DNA from: Neoscytalidium dimidiatum
Taxonomy: Eukaryota > Ascomycota > Dothideomycetes > Botryosphaeriales > Botryosphaeriaceae
Direction of reading: 5' to 3'
NCBI GenBank assembly: GCA_037367355.1
Contig: CM074699.1
Location: 3,861,774 to 3,925,773, forward strand
DNA length: 64,000 nucleotides
Below the pieces are notes generated by a model. The model was not told the origin of the DNA. It did not search any database and worked only from the letters and a program-made list of their open reading frames with translations. The position numbers and the translations under genes are program-made. Positions within the stretch are counted from its first letter, which is position 1. Every line of letters begins with the position of its first letter. Positions 22,986-34,885 of this stretch are shown one piece after another.

Positions 22986-25900
22986 ATTTTAATAATAATA
23001 ATATATAAAGACGTAATATCTAAGATTCTCTTTTTTCCTTTTTTCTTTTTATTAATTAGTTAAAAGAGTTATATCTCTACGCTATTTTATCTACTATTAA
23101 ATATTCTACGCTAAAATCTCGACTTTAAGATCTCGATAAAACCCGGCTAAAAAGCTAAAAAAAAGAAGAAGAAAATTACTTTAAGTATTATTATCCCCGC
23201 TATTTTAATTATTTATTTAATTCTCTCTATTTAGAATTAAAGACTAACGTTTTTATAGATTAAATATTAAAGAAAACCCGATAAAAAATATCTATTTTAC
23301 CTAATAACTTTAAAAACTTTACTAAAGTAGAGATTCTTTATAAGAATATTAATTATTTTAGTATTCTTAAGGTTTTATTTTGCGCTACGTATAAAATCGG
23401 ACTAGAATCTAAAAACTCTACTATTAAACACGTAGAAAATAAGCATTTAGATATATATTCTAAAGAAGAAATTAAAGAATTAAAAAATAAACTAAATAGT
23501 TTACTAGTTAAAGACGCTAAAGAGGTTAATAAAGTAAAAGATAACGTATATCTTTTTAAAGATTTAGAATTACTAGACGGTTATATTTATTTAAAATACG
23601 AGTATCGAACTATAGATTATTCTAATATTAAAAAATACGTTAATAGCGTATACGTTAAAGATAAACTTATATCTAGTAATCCTATAGAGTTAAATAATTA
23701 TTTAAAAAACTATTATAAAGTAGATTATATATAGTCTTTATTTAAAAGAAAGCCTATAGTTTATTACTTTATTACTAGTTTTAATAAGCTAGTAAATAGT
23801 TATTCTACGCCTAATATAGTAGATCTTACTACTAATAAAAGCGCGGTAGAAGATACTATAATTTCTAACTATAAAGAATTAGAAAATAAAGCTAGAACGA
23901 ATATTTTATATAAAAATAAAGATAAAAGTCTAGAAGTATCTAGTAAAGACGTAGATAACTTTAATTTTAATAGTCGATTCTATCTATACGTTAAAGATAA
24001 AGACGTTAAAGAGCTTTTAAAGCTAATAGAGCCGATAGTTATTAAAGACGTCGTTTTATCTAAAGAGAGCTATATCTTAGCTTTCTTAAAACTACCGTAG
24101 ACTTAGCCTATAAATCTAACGACTTTATACCGTATTTAAATTCTACGTATTACGTTATTTAAAGACGGAGAATCCGGTAAGAGAAAATCTACGTAAATTT
24201 ATTAGTCTAGAGAAAAATACTAAGCCTAAATACTATAACGTACTAGGCGAGATAATAGTATATATATTTAGAGTATACGCGGCTTATAATAAAAACGAAT
24301 TAAGCTATAAACAGCCGTTTTTAGCGGAAAAGATTAAGAATAAACTAGAAATCATTCTAGATTATACTAGGCTAATAGAAGAGAATACGGCTAAAAATAA
24401 GAGTAATAAAAATAGAATCGACGTAGATTTTAAAACTAAAATAACCGGCTTATTCGACGTAGAGCTAGAAGAGAATAAATCCGTATTTACTCTTTTAGAG
24501 TATAATATTCTAGACCTATTCGTAATTTTACTAAAAGAAAAATTAGTATAAGTATCTTTAAAGGAATACCCGTTATTTAATAGCGTAATTATAACGTACT
24601 TTATAATTAAAAGCCTAGACGTTAATACTAGTACGTTTAAAGACGTTAAAATAATCGAAAATATAGCTTCGTATATTATATACGACGTTAGACTTTTTTT
24701 TATTAGCTATCTAGCTTATAAAGAAAAGCTTAGTAAAGACGATACTATACTAGATAATAATATAAAACCGAGTTTTACTACTATAGACGAAGAGTTCGTC
24801 GACGGTTATAAATATTTAACTATTAGTAGTAATAACTACTTCGCTAAAATAGCTAGTATTAGAGCGTACGCTAGAAAAATCGTTAGTAATAGAAATAATC
24901 CGAGCCGAATTATAGATATAACGCCGAATTTAATCGCGGTAAATAATAAAAAGATTAGTATTAAAGATTTAAAAACGTTATTTAATAGTCTATTCGATAG
25001 CCTAGAGGATATACTATATAGTAATCTACTATTTACTTCTAAAAAAGACTTAAACGTAGACGTTTCTAATATTAAAGATAATAGAATAGATAAGATATTA
25101 GACTATTATTTTATAGATTTTAACGACGACGAGTAAGATTTAAAGATATATAAAGAATTTTTAATTAGAAAAGTAACTAGAGTAGATACGTTAATTAGTA
25201 AAACGTTAGTATCTAAAATCTTAGAGGATAATATAGTATTTAAAAAGGCTAAAATAAACGAATATCTAAATAATAGAGCTAGATTTTTAAATTTATTACT
25301 AGTAGCTATTTATTTAACGTCCGGCTCGCCGCTATAAGATACGGAAGTTACGTTATTAAAATATAAAAATAGTCTAGAAGCCGGCTATAGAAACGTAAGC
25401 GTAGACTCTAGTATTTTAAATTTAATTCGAATAGATACTACGTATAATAAAACGTTTAATATTAATAGAAAAGATACTACTAATATACGATATTTACCGC
25501 CTCGATTAAGCGAGATTTTAAAGGTTTATCTACTAGTATTCGTTCCGTTTTATAACTTCTTAGAGCTTAACTATTTAAATAAAAGCTCTACTAGCTACTA
25601 TTTATTCGAAGTTAACGATAAGCGGTTAAACTCTAATAATTTAACTAATACTTTAAAAGATTTAACCGTTAAATATTTAAAAAAAGAGCTCTCTATTAGC
25701 GCTTATAGATATTTAATTATTTATATAATTAAACGTAGAATTAAACTAGAATACGCTATTAATTTAGACGATAGTAGCTCTAGTAGTAGTAATAGTATAG
25801 ACGACGTATAAGCTAATTACTCTAGTAGAATATCTAGAGCGGTCTACGCTAGAGGGTTAGATTTAATCTTATTTAGAGATTATAAAATAGAAGAAGATTC

Positions 25901-26170
25901 TATTAAATTTAATATTAAATTCTTTAAATTCTTCGATCTAATAGACGTAGACGCGGCTAATTTTAACGAGAAATTCTCTAATAATAAACGAGATAATAGC
26001 GTAATTAGCTCTAATATAGAGTATAGTTCTAAAAAAAAAGCTAGATTAGAGGATAATAGATTAAACGTAAATAAACTAGACGGTTTAAATAGGTTAAAAG
26101 ATAAAACCGTAGTAATATCTTCTAATTCTAATAGTAGTAGCGATTTAGATCTAGAAGATAACGCTAATTT

Positions 26171-26262
26171 AATAGAAAATAACGAAGGTTTAATAGAAAA
26201 CGACGAAGATTTAATAGAAAACGACGAAGATTTAATAGAAAACGACGAAGATTTAATAAAAG
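26171..26262 (+). repeat. 21-bp repeats coding an acidic linker before the helicase core
   Basis: GATTTAATAGAAAACGACGAA recurs four times with small changes, coding DLIENDE units just upstream of helicase motif I. It is probably a flexible acidic linker. Confidence 0.75.
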
Positions 26263-26514
26263 AACGAGTTATTAATAGAAATTTATTATCTTATAACGTA
26301 GATAATAGATTTACTAACGAGAATTTAGAGCTATATTTAAAAAGATTTTATAATAGCTCTACGGTTAAATTTAAATCTTTAGAACAACGAGAAGTAATTA
26401 AAAATATATTAAATAAAGAGCCGTACGTAACGTATATTAGCGGTACTAGTAGCGGAAAAAGTCTAGTATTTTTTCTACCTAGTTTTATATATTCTAATAG
26501 AATTTATTTAGTAG

Positions 26515-26519
26515 TAACG
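26515..26519 (+). repeat. Target-site duplication TAACG (left)
   Basis: TAACG directly precedes the left LTR and is repeated at 33191-33195 directly after the right LTR. A 5-bp duplication is normal for Ty3/gypsy integration. Removing the insert and one copy restores the helicase frame at VVT-PRVSLKEDL. Confidence 0.95.
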
Positions 26520-26903
26520 TGTTACGCCGGGACTCTTTCTGGGGGAGTCGAGGCGCGTCGTCAGGCAGCTTGGGCTTTCTAGGGGCCAATACAGTGGTAG
26601 GCAGGGGAGGTTCGTACAATAGTAGGGTAGGAATCAATTGACAAGTTGACCACGGGGGTCCTATCTACTGTGAACGAGTGTGCTCTATATACTGTAGGAG
26701 ATGGTGGGTGTGACCGCTGGCCGTGACCGCGGTGGTTCTGGTGGTCAGGTTGAGTGGTCAGGCCTTGGCATTGTGACCGCGGTGTTGTTGCTGAGTCATC
26801 GGGGTGGCCACGGGCGTCTTGTATCTTGGCTGTGTTGTGTTGGTGGGTCCGATTTCCTCCAGCTCAGCACTTCCTCTCCTTCCCTTCTTGCTGCGCCGTA
26901 ACA
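26520..26903 (-). repeat. LTR (3' LTR of the minus-strand element)
   Basis: 384 bp bounded by TGTTACG and CGTAACA. By eye it is base-for-base identical to 32807-33190. The short frame inside it (26701-26901) has no recognisable content and is repeated in the other LTR. Confidence 0.95.
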
Positions 26904-26916
26904 CTATCCCCCTTCT
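26904..26916 (-). other. Polypurine tract of the gypsy element
   Basis: On the minus strand AGAAGGGGGATAG abuts the LTR start TGTTACG, as expected for the plus-strand primer of reverse transcription. This fixes 26520-26903 as the 3' LTR. Confidence 0.8.
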
Positions 26917-26999
26917 AGGCAGCTTTCGGCCCGAAAGCTTTTATAAGGTGGTCTTCCTGCTGTTTCCTTTGTTTCCTTAGTCGCGCACGATGTCGTCAG

Positions 27000-29900
27000 C
27001 GCGGACCCTTCGCCGTCGCAATCAGGCTCAACGCATTCAATCTTGGGGCGCCTTGCTGACATTCCCTGCAGACGCTGTGTGAAGCGTGGGGAGTCGAGTT
27101 GTATTCTTGCAGATTTTTATTCGGCGTGTGCTTGTTGTGCCTCGGTGGGTCGTACTTCCTGCGACGCAATGGCGAGTCCTCTGGATGCTGAATGTAAGTT
27201 ATTCCTGTAACGTCTTGACGGGTTGTTGACTGGTCTCCTAGTTCGTCGTCTGGATAGGGCTCGTGAGTTGCTTCGCCGCCTTGAAGCGGCTGAAGGTCAG
27301 GTAGCTGCTGAAGAGGCTGGGGCTGACGCTGCTGCGGAGGCTGCTGATCGGGCTGCCGAGGCTGCGGCTGCGGCGGCGCGTGAGGCGCAGGCGGCCGCTC
27401 GTCGTTTTCGGGACGCCCAGCGGAAGGAGCGTCAATTGCGTCGGTTATTGCGCCATGTGGAGCGTCGGAATGCTTCTTTGTTTGCCCGGGAAATGGCTGC
27501 CTTGGAAGAGGAGGAACGATTGGAGCGGGAGGCTGCGGCTCGAGAGGGGCGGGAGCCTCAGGATGTTCCCGCGGGTTCGGATGATGAGACTGGCTTGTCA
27601 CGTTGGTCTGCCGGGTCTCCGGGCGGTGGGCGCGCACTCGAGCACGGTGGCGTGCCTGAGGAGTCTCTTGATCGTTATCGAGTGGCCTTGACCCCGCCTG
27701 CCGGGTTCGCGTCGTGGGAGGATGCTCTGGGTTTGGGCGGTCAGGGTTTCGTCGGTGGTATTCCTGGATGAGTTCCTCGCAGTTAAGGTAAGAGATTGGT
27801 TCCCATGAGGGTTCCCACGGGTTCCCGGCGGGATCCACTCCTTCCCATTTGATGAGGTACTTGAATTGACCGTCGATCCAGTCTCCATCCAGGATTTTCT
27901 CTACGTTCCATTCTTTGTCTGCGTCATCGGGGTGTATTTCAAGTTCTGGGTCAGGTTCGGCGTTGCTGTGTGCGGTTCAAGTAACGAGATGTGGAAAACT
28001 GGGTGTATTCCCACTTGTTCTGGCAATTTGAGTTTAAAGGAAACAGGTGAAAGTTCTTTCTCAATTTGGTAGGGTCCGATTTTCTTGTGGTCCAATTTGT
28101 CGTTCGATCGTGTTGTTTTGATGTTTTTTCTGAGGAGCCAGACTTTATCCCCCTCCTTTAGGGGCGGCGACGCCTGGCGCCGTCTGTCGTAGTACATGGC
28201 CATTCGGTATGCGGTGAATTTGATGTCTCGGGCCAGTTCCTGGTGTAGCTCGCGTAACTGGTCTGCTCTGAGCATAGCTTTTTGGGCGAGTACTTCGCAG
28301 ATCTGGGGTTCTCCGAAGGCGGTGGGGTCGAATCCGTAGTTGGCGTAGAAAGGCGTGGTTTGTGTGGCTTCCGTTGATGTGCTGTTGTACGCGTATTGGG
28401 CTAGTGGCAGGAGTTCGACCCAGTTGTTTTGCCTGTAATTCAGGTAGAATCTTAGGTACTGTTCTAGCGTTTGGTTGGTTCGTTCCGTTTGTCCATCGGT
28501 TTGCGGGTGTGCCGTTGTTGACATCTTGTGTTTAGTTCCTAACTTGTGGACCAAGGTTTGCCAGAACTTAGCTCTGAATCGTGGGTCTCGGTCCGTGATT
28601 AGTTCCTTGGGCATCCCGTGGTGGGCGAAGACATATCTGAGGAAGAGGTAGGCGCAGCCTTCTGCTCCGATTTTTGTTGCAAGGGATGAAGTTTGCCCAT
28701 TTTGTCAAACGGTCGACAATGACCAGGATGGCGTTGTGTCGCGCTTTAGTCACAGGGTCTACTGAATTTGGCAGGTCGGTGATAAAATCCATTGTGACCG
28801 ATTCCCAGGGTTTGGTTGGTGTTGTGATGAGCTGTAGTTGTCCGTATGGTGCATGTCGTGCCACCTTGTTTTTTGCGCATTCGTCACATTCCTGGATGAC
28901 TTTCTCTACTACTTTCCTCATTCGGGAAAGTAGAAGTGTCTTAAGCCGTTCCAAGGTTCTTGTCATTCCTGGGTGTCCGTGAACTGCGGACTCGTGGTAT
29001 TCCTTTGTCAGCCGTTTGCGCAGAGGTGTGGGTACGTAGATTTTTCCGCGGAATAGTATGTTGCCTCTATGGTCTTGGACTAGGTCGGGGTCGTCATGTT
29101 CGGGGGTGCCTATTCGTTGAAGCAGTTCTTGGGATAGCGGATCATTGTTATATTTTCCTTGGATGATTTGTTCCCAAGTGGCGGTGTCATCTTCTTCCTC
29201 GTTTACTGCCTCTTCCGTGGTTTCTTCAAGTGTTGGTATGGGTTCCTCGTCCTGCGGTTCCTCTTCGTCCTCCGGCTCCTGCTCTGGTGTTGGGTTTCGT
29301 GGAGGTTCGTCGTCGTCGATGGGGCTCCTAGCCTTATGATGGGTGCCAGTATTCGTTCTTCCCAGGGTGCGTCGGATTCTTCAATGATTCGGGGCGGTTG
29401 GGGCCTAACGTGCCGTCGTCATTTTGTCGTAGTACTGCTGGTGATAGTTCTGGCTTTCCTTCCACGTGGTCGGCTCTGCGGCTAAGTGCGTCGGCCTTGC
29501 CGTTTTCACTTCCCCGCGAGTGGATCTTGAAGTAGAAGGGGGCGAGTTGTTCTGCCCATCGTACTTGTCTTCTGTTTAACACCTTGGTGGTTGTGAAGTA
29601 TCCCAGGTTCTTGTGATCCGAGTATACCGTGATTTCGTAGTTAGCTCCCTCAAGGTAGTGTCGCCATTCCTTGAACGCTGTGACGATCGCAAGCAGTTCT
29701 TTGTCGTGTATCTCGTAATTGAGCTCGGCGGGTGACATTTTGCGAGAGTAATACGCGATAGGGTGTAATCTTCCCTCGTCGTCTGGCTGGCTGAGGGTAG
29801 CGCCAATGGCATAGTCGGATGCGTCAGTTTCGAGGTAGAGTGGCTTGTCAGGATCGAACATGAGGAGTACCGGCGCTTCTACGAAGGCCCTTTGAGTTGA

Positions 29901-31420
29901 TCAAACGCCTCTTGTTGGGGTGCTTCCCAGGTGAAAGGGTATTTTTCGGGTGAGTCGGATTAGGGTTCGGCTACATGCGAGTATCGTTTGATGAATCGTC
30001 GGTAGAAGTTGGCAAACCCTAAAAAGGCTTGTACTTCTTTGACGTTCCTTGGTTCTGGCCACTTCAGGATGTCTTCCACCTTTTTTGGGTCCATGACTAT
30101 TTTTCCTGGTTCGATGATAAAGCCTAGGAATTCTACCCTTTGGGCATGGAAGGTACATTTTTCTGGTTTGACGGAGAGGTTGTATTCGAGTAGTTTCTGG
30201 AGGACTTTGGATACATGTTCCTTGTGTTCTTCAAGGGTTTCTGAGTAGATCAGGATGTCGTCGAGGTAGGCTGTGCAGAATCGGTCCAGATATTCTCGTA
30301 GGACGTGGTTGAGGGCTTGGAATGTGGCAGGGCGTTGGTAAGTCGAAAGGCATTACCAAGTACTCGTACAAACCGTATCGAGTTCTGAATGCGGTTTTCC
30401 ATTCATGTCCTTCCTTGATTCGGATAAGGTGGTACCCATCCCGCAGGTCTAACTTGGTGAAGAATCGTGCCCCGGAGAGGCGATCCCTAGTTCATCGATG
30501 CGGGGTGAGGGTAGCGGTCTTTGATGGTAATGTCGTTCAGGGATCGGTAATCCACACAGAGGCGTAACTTGCCTCCGGGCTTTGGTACGAAGAGGACGGG
30601 GAATCCTGCTGAGGATTGAGAGGGTCGGATGTATCCTTCTTCAGTAGTAAGTCCAAGTGTTCCCTCATTGCTTGTAACTCCTTTTCCGACATTGGATATA
30701 GGGGTCCAAATCGGGGTTCAGTGCCTGGTTTCAAGTTGATCTCGTGGTCCCATGGTCTGTGTTCCGGTAGTGCGTCTTCGATCTTTTCTCTGAAAATTTC
30801 CTTGAACCGGTGGTATTCCTTAGGAACGCCATCAAGGTACTGTTCGTGTATCCTGGTGGGGTCATCTCCTCCCACGGGTGTCGGGTAGTCTGGTTTTTCT
30901 CGTCTGGTGGCACTAATCTGTCGGGTTCTTTCTTTGTTTGTAGTGGTGGGGCGATACCACATCATTCCAATTGCTTGCCCCTTCTTTCGGGTCCTTTCCA
31001 GCGCAGCTTTCGAAATTAGGCTTACGTGGGTAATCGGTTCGGCTATGGTGCGTGGTTTCCATTCTGGTTCTTGGTTTCGTTCTCTGGACTTGAGGGTAAT
31101 TCCTCCATTGTCCCAATCGTATTGTATTTTCCATTTCTTCTGCCAAGGGATGCCGAGAATGACATCATACTTGGGGATCTTGGTAACGTCTAGACAGATA
31201 CGTTCCCTGTGGTTTTTGTATTCGAGGTCAGTTTCGGGGTTTCGATGATTACCTTTCCATCTCCAAAGGAGCTGGGGATCCATCAACAGTTCTCAGCTGA
31301 TATGGTTGGTCCTTTTCTCTGGGTTTTAGGTTGGCTTTTTCTGCAAATCGGTTTGAGACGTAGTTCCTTGTGATGCGGAGTCGATGAGGGTGAGCGCTCG
31401 GCGTCCATTGATTTTTGTCA
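27000..31420 (-). pseudogene. pol: pol of the gypsy element (PR-RT-RNaseH-IN-chromodomain)
   Basis: The protease region has LIDSASQG near 31375 (Ala where DSG or DTG is usual) and VILGIPW. The RT has the YLDD catalytic box near 30265. RNase H catalytic residues are in ETDAS, KELLA and YSDHKNL (29334-29861). The integrase has a zinc-binding pair CDEC (about 28880), then D in TMDF, D in ITDRDPRF and E in HPQTDGQTERTNQ. A chromodomain follows (KYLIKWEGV..WEPSWEP, about 27800-27880), so this is a chromovirus, a group thought to target heterochromatin. At least five frame breaks by one base lie in the RT (about 30634, 30506, 30487, 30344, 30331), with more around the protease and the RNase H-integrase link. 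Most fit a shortened homopolymer. Confidence 0.88.
27169..27771 (+). CDS. Antisense spliced coiled-coil ORF within the gypsy element
   Basis: On the strand opposite to pol, a 25-nt exon (27169-27193, MASPLDAE) joins by a perfect GTAAGT..TAG intron (27194-27241) to 27242-27771, giving a 184-aa protein. It is an Ala, Glu and Arg-rich coiled coil (RARELLRRLEAAEGQVAAEE and on to about residue 115) with an acidic and then Gly-rich tail. A TTTATAAGG box lies at about 26939, between the LTR and this gene. It overlaps the Pro/Gln-rich, low-complexity tail of the pol frame, so one stretch is open on both strands. I recall similar Ala-rich coiled-coil frames in other fungal gypsy elements but know no function. 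That it is a real gene is inferred from the intact intron and frame. Confidence 0.6.
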
Positions 31421-31639
31421 CGACAACCCAGTGGTTCCCGTATTCTGCGGAGTCTCCTTTGCTTTCTGGTGGGTGTCCTGTGGTTTTTCCGGTCGATGCT
31501 GCTATGGTCCTGTGGGGCGGGGCCTCGCCTGCTGTAGCCCCAGTTCAGTAGGCGTTTCTAGTTTTTGGGTGGTACCCGCTGATGTTCTTAGCTTCCTGGT
31601 GAATGGGGAGGCTTCGATGCTACAAGTGGACCAGTGGAT

Positions 31640-32751
31640 GGTGTCATGGTTGGGGTCTCCGGTCGTCCTTCAGTAGCCGAGGTGGTTTTCTTGTCGTTGG
31701 TTCGCTGGTTGCTGGTTCGTTTGTCTGGGCAGTTTCTGCTGATATGTCCGTGCTTTCCACAGTGGAAGCAAAGACCCTTTCACGCCGTCGCTGTTCTTCC
31801 TCCGGCGCCAGCCGAGGTTTTCGTCGTTGGTTGGCATCTAAGTCCATGGGGTCCCCGGGTAGGTTGTTTCGAGGTTGCGCGGTGTTGGCCGAGTATCGGG
31901 TTTGGCCTGTCTCTTGTCTGAAATTGAACAGTTGTTGGTCGACTCGGATGGCCGTGTCGATGGTCTCGCTAAGGTCCTTGGGTAATCCGGTGCGGGCGAA
32001 TTCGGCCTTCACATTGTGCTTTAGGCCCTTGTAGAAGATGTATTTGAGGGATTGGTCGTTCCAATTGAGGTAGGAGGCGAGCATGCGGAATTCCGTGACA
32101 TATTCCGAGACTGATCGGGTTTGTCGGAGGTCCTGAATTCGAAGGGCGGCCTCCTGCTCCTCGTTCTTGCTACCAAAGGCTTGTCTGATTGCGTCGGCGA
32201 AGCGATTGTAGTTGGCGAACAGGCTACTGGTTTCCGTACGTGGGATGGCCGAGCGGAAATCCTTTCGATAGGTTCGAACCACCGTGCTGCGTTACCTCGG
32301 AGGTAGGTTCCTGCAAAGCGGACCCTTTCTCATCGTCCTTGAATGATGCTTTGTAGAATTCGAAGTAATTCTCTAGTTGGGCCAGGAAGTCGTTGAGCTT
32401 ACGCCGATCCCCATCGTAGGTGTCGGGGTCTTGATCTTTAGTTTGGTGTTGTGGGGTCGATTCTGATGTCGCGGGGGTGGCTGGGGTGGAGGGCCGCATA
32501 GTACGGTTGACAGTAAAGGCTTGTCCTCGAATGAAGTACTCCAGAAGGACTTGGCCGCAGTCCTCACTGGCGTTCTCTGGTACTCTGGGTCCGTTGATTG
32601 CTCGACTCAAGGAGGCTATGCCCGAGGAATATGCTTCCGAAATGAGCAGCCTCATGTTAAGAGCTGGGTTTCCAGGGATCAAGGGACGGATTGACTGAAG
32701 CTGTTCCTCCTCCGTCGGAAGGTTGTTCCTGATTTCGGTCCAGGATGTCAT
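31640..32751 (-). pseudogene. gag: gag of the gypsy element
   Basis: Starts MTSWTEIRNNLPTEEEQLQ at 32751. It continues with the capsid region (FLAQLENYFEFYKASFKDDE, then an RWFEP-type block in another frame, then SEYVTEFRMLASYLNW) and a CCHC zinc knuckle (CFHCGKHGHISRNC, about 31750-31795) in a third frame. Three frames are used, so at least three one-base breaks exist (near 32322, 32264 and before the knuckle). The first two fit loss of one base from a G or A run. An intact version would package the element RNA. Confidence 0.85.
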
Positions 32752-32806
32752 GGTTAGTAGTTTTCAGGGTGGGGTTACCTCCGGTGCCTAAGAAAGGTGG
32801 TCAAAG

Positions 32807-33190
32807 TGTTACGCCGGGACTCTTTCTGGGGGAGTCGAGGCGCGTCGTCAGGCAGCTTGGGCTTTCTAGGGGCCAATACAGTGGTAGGCAGGGGAGGTTC
32901 GTACAATAGTAGGGTAGGAATCAATTGACAAGTTGACCACGGGGGTCCTATCTACTGTGAACGAGTGTGCTCTATATACTGTAGGAGATGGTGGGTGTGA
33001 CCGCTGGCCGTGACCGCGGTGGTTCTGGTGGTCAGGTTGAGTGGTCAGGCCTTGGCATTGTGACCGCGGTGTTGTTGCTGAGTCATCGGGGTGGCCACGG
33101 GCGTCTTGTATCTTGGCTGTGTTGTGTTGGTGGGTCCGATTTCCTCCAGCTCAGCACTTCCTCTCCTTCCCTTCTTGCTGCGCCGTAACA
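32807..33190 (-). repeat. LTR (5' LTR of the minus-strand element)
   Basis: Identical by eye to 26520-26903. It is followed directly by the second TAACG copy (33191-33195) and helicase motif Ia. As the 5' LTR it should carry the promoter for minus-strand transcription. Confidence 0.95.
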
Positions 33191-34794
33191 TAACGCCTCG
33201 CGTTAGTTTAAAAGAAGATCTATTAAGAAGAGCTAAAGAGTCGAATCTTTTAGCCGAAATATTCGACGCTAAAAACGAGCCTAATTACGAGCCTACTAGT
33301 AAACTTATATTCTTAAGCGTAGAAGATTTAAGTAACTCTAAACTACTAGCTTATCTATTAAATCTAACCGCTAATAAAATAGAATTTACCGTTTATTTCG
33401 ACGAAATACACTTATTTTTACTCGAAGAGGATTTTAGATTCTACTTAAAAGAGGTATCTAAAATAGTAGAATATACTAAACAACTAGTTTTTTTAACGGC
33501 TACTCTACCTACTAAATTACTCGATTTACTAGAGCTTAAATTTAATTTAACGTCTAATAAAATTATTAGAGGTAGTACTACGCGTACTAACGTTAGTTAT
33601 AATCTAATAGATAGTACGGGTAAAAATAAACTAGATTTAATAAAAGAGTTATTAAATAAGCTCTACGATAGCTTAGAAAACGACGAAAAAATTATAATCT
33701 TTTACTCTACTACTAAAGAAGTAATTAAGATTAGTAAAGAATTAAATATTATACCGTACTATAGTAATTTAGAAAATAAAGAGAAGAATTTAGACTTATT
33801 TTTAAATAACGACGACTATAAAGCTATAGTAACTACTAACGCTTTAAGCGTCGGTATAGATAAATCTAATATAAGATATTCTATATACGGTAGTATATTT
33901 AACTACTATATATTAGCTAGTTTAATTAATATAGAGTAAGAAATCGGCCGTATAGGCCGAGATAATAAGTATAGCGAGTCGTTTATTATAGAAGACTTTA
34001 ATAAAATAGAATATAAAGAGATAGACTCTAATATAACCGACGATTATAATAAACGGCTAGAAAACTTTAAAATAGAAGACTATAATAAAGTAGCAGATCT
34101 ATTTAAAGAGAAAACGTGTTTAAGACGTATAATAGAGGCTTATTTTAATAATAAATACGTAAATAATTATTCTATTAGCGTAGCTAAGTGTTATTTATAT
34201 AAAAATAGAGAAGAAAATATAATCTTAACGGTTAATAAAGAGATAAATAGAGATAATAATAATAAAAGCGGACTTTATAAACTATTAAATAAAGTAGAAT
34301 ACCTTAAAAATTATTGTTATTATTGTTTATTATTTAAAGGCTACGAAAATAGCATTAATCACACGATTTTTACGTGTAAAATAGACGAAAATAGAGTTTA
34401 TTTTAGTAAAATTAAAGAGCTAGAGCGCGAGATTAAGCGTAATAAATTATTAGCTAAAGGTAGCTACTATTTTAGATGTTTTTTACCGAGTAAAATATGT
34501 TATAATCGAGATAATTATAATACTCCGTATAGTAACGAAAACGTAGTACTCGGTTTAAATATATTAGCTATTTCTCTTTATAATAAAGATATATTAGCTA
34601 ATAAAGAGTTAAATAATAACGTAGATAAGAATAATCTAAGCGATTTTAACTACGTAGCTAAAATAATAGCTAAAAAGATAGAATTCTATAATATAGACGC
34701 TATAAGAGCTATTAAGATAATAGAAGATATAGATTTAAATAGACTAGAAGATTTAAAAATAGATACTAATTTAGAAGATAATAATAGTACTAGT

Positions 34795-34885
34795 AGCGAA
34801 GACGACGAAGATAATAGCGAAAGACGAGGATAATAGCGAAGACGACGAGGATAATAGCGAAGACGACGAGAATAATAGCGAAGAT
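34795..34885 (+). repeat. 21-bp repeats coding an acidic SEDDEDN linker after the helicase core
   Basis: AGCGAAGACGACGAAGATAAT recurs about four times. One extra A near 34823 (GCGAAAGACG) breaks the frame; downstream the frame is open again from about 34830. Confidence 0.7.

Larger units (their letters stand above)
26520..33190 (-). mobile_element. Ty3/gypsy chromovirus, full length, nested in the helicase
   Basis: A 6671-bp element with two 384-bp LTRs, ends TGTTACG..CGTAACA, and a TAACG target duplication. Its genes lie on the minus strand: gag (from 32751) then protease, reverse transcriptase, RNase H, integrase and chromodomain (down to about 27000). The purine tract next to the left LTR confirms the orientation. 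Base composition is normal, with plentiful CA and TG, in sharp contrast to its host DNA, so it arrived after the surrounding RIP. I see no difference between its LTRs. Several one-base frame breaks affect gag and pol. An antisense spliced ORF covers the 3' end of pol. I could not assign a primer tRNA from the sequence next to the right LTR. Confidence 0.95.

Noticed and set aside
25270..25870. Starship captain (DUF3435 tyrosine recombinase)
   Set aside because: The region is fused to a RecQ helicase behind a DUF3505-like start and lacks a recognisable DUF3435 layout; at most a distant recombinase-like fold.
26701..26901. 66-aa frame in both LTRs
   Set aside because: It is repeated exactly because the LTRs are identical; no codon or domain signal.
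26996..27838. Long Pro/Gln-rich minus frame as a separate protein
   Set aside because: It continues from the chromodomain at the end of pol and is best read as its low-complexity tail, partly a mirror of the antisense coiled-coil frame.
23700..33940. Stop-codon reassignment (TAA/TAG read as Gln) to explain stops at Gln sites
   Set aside because: Intact genes in the same window use CAA/CAG for Gln and end at TAA/TAG; C-to-T change by RIP explains the stops.
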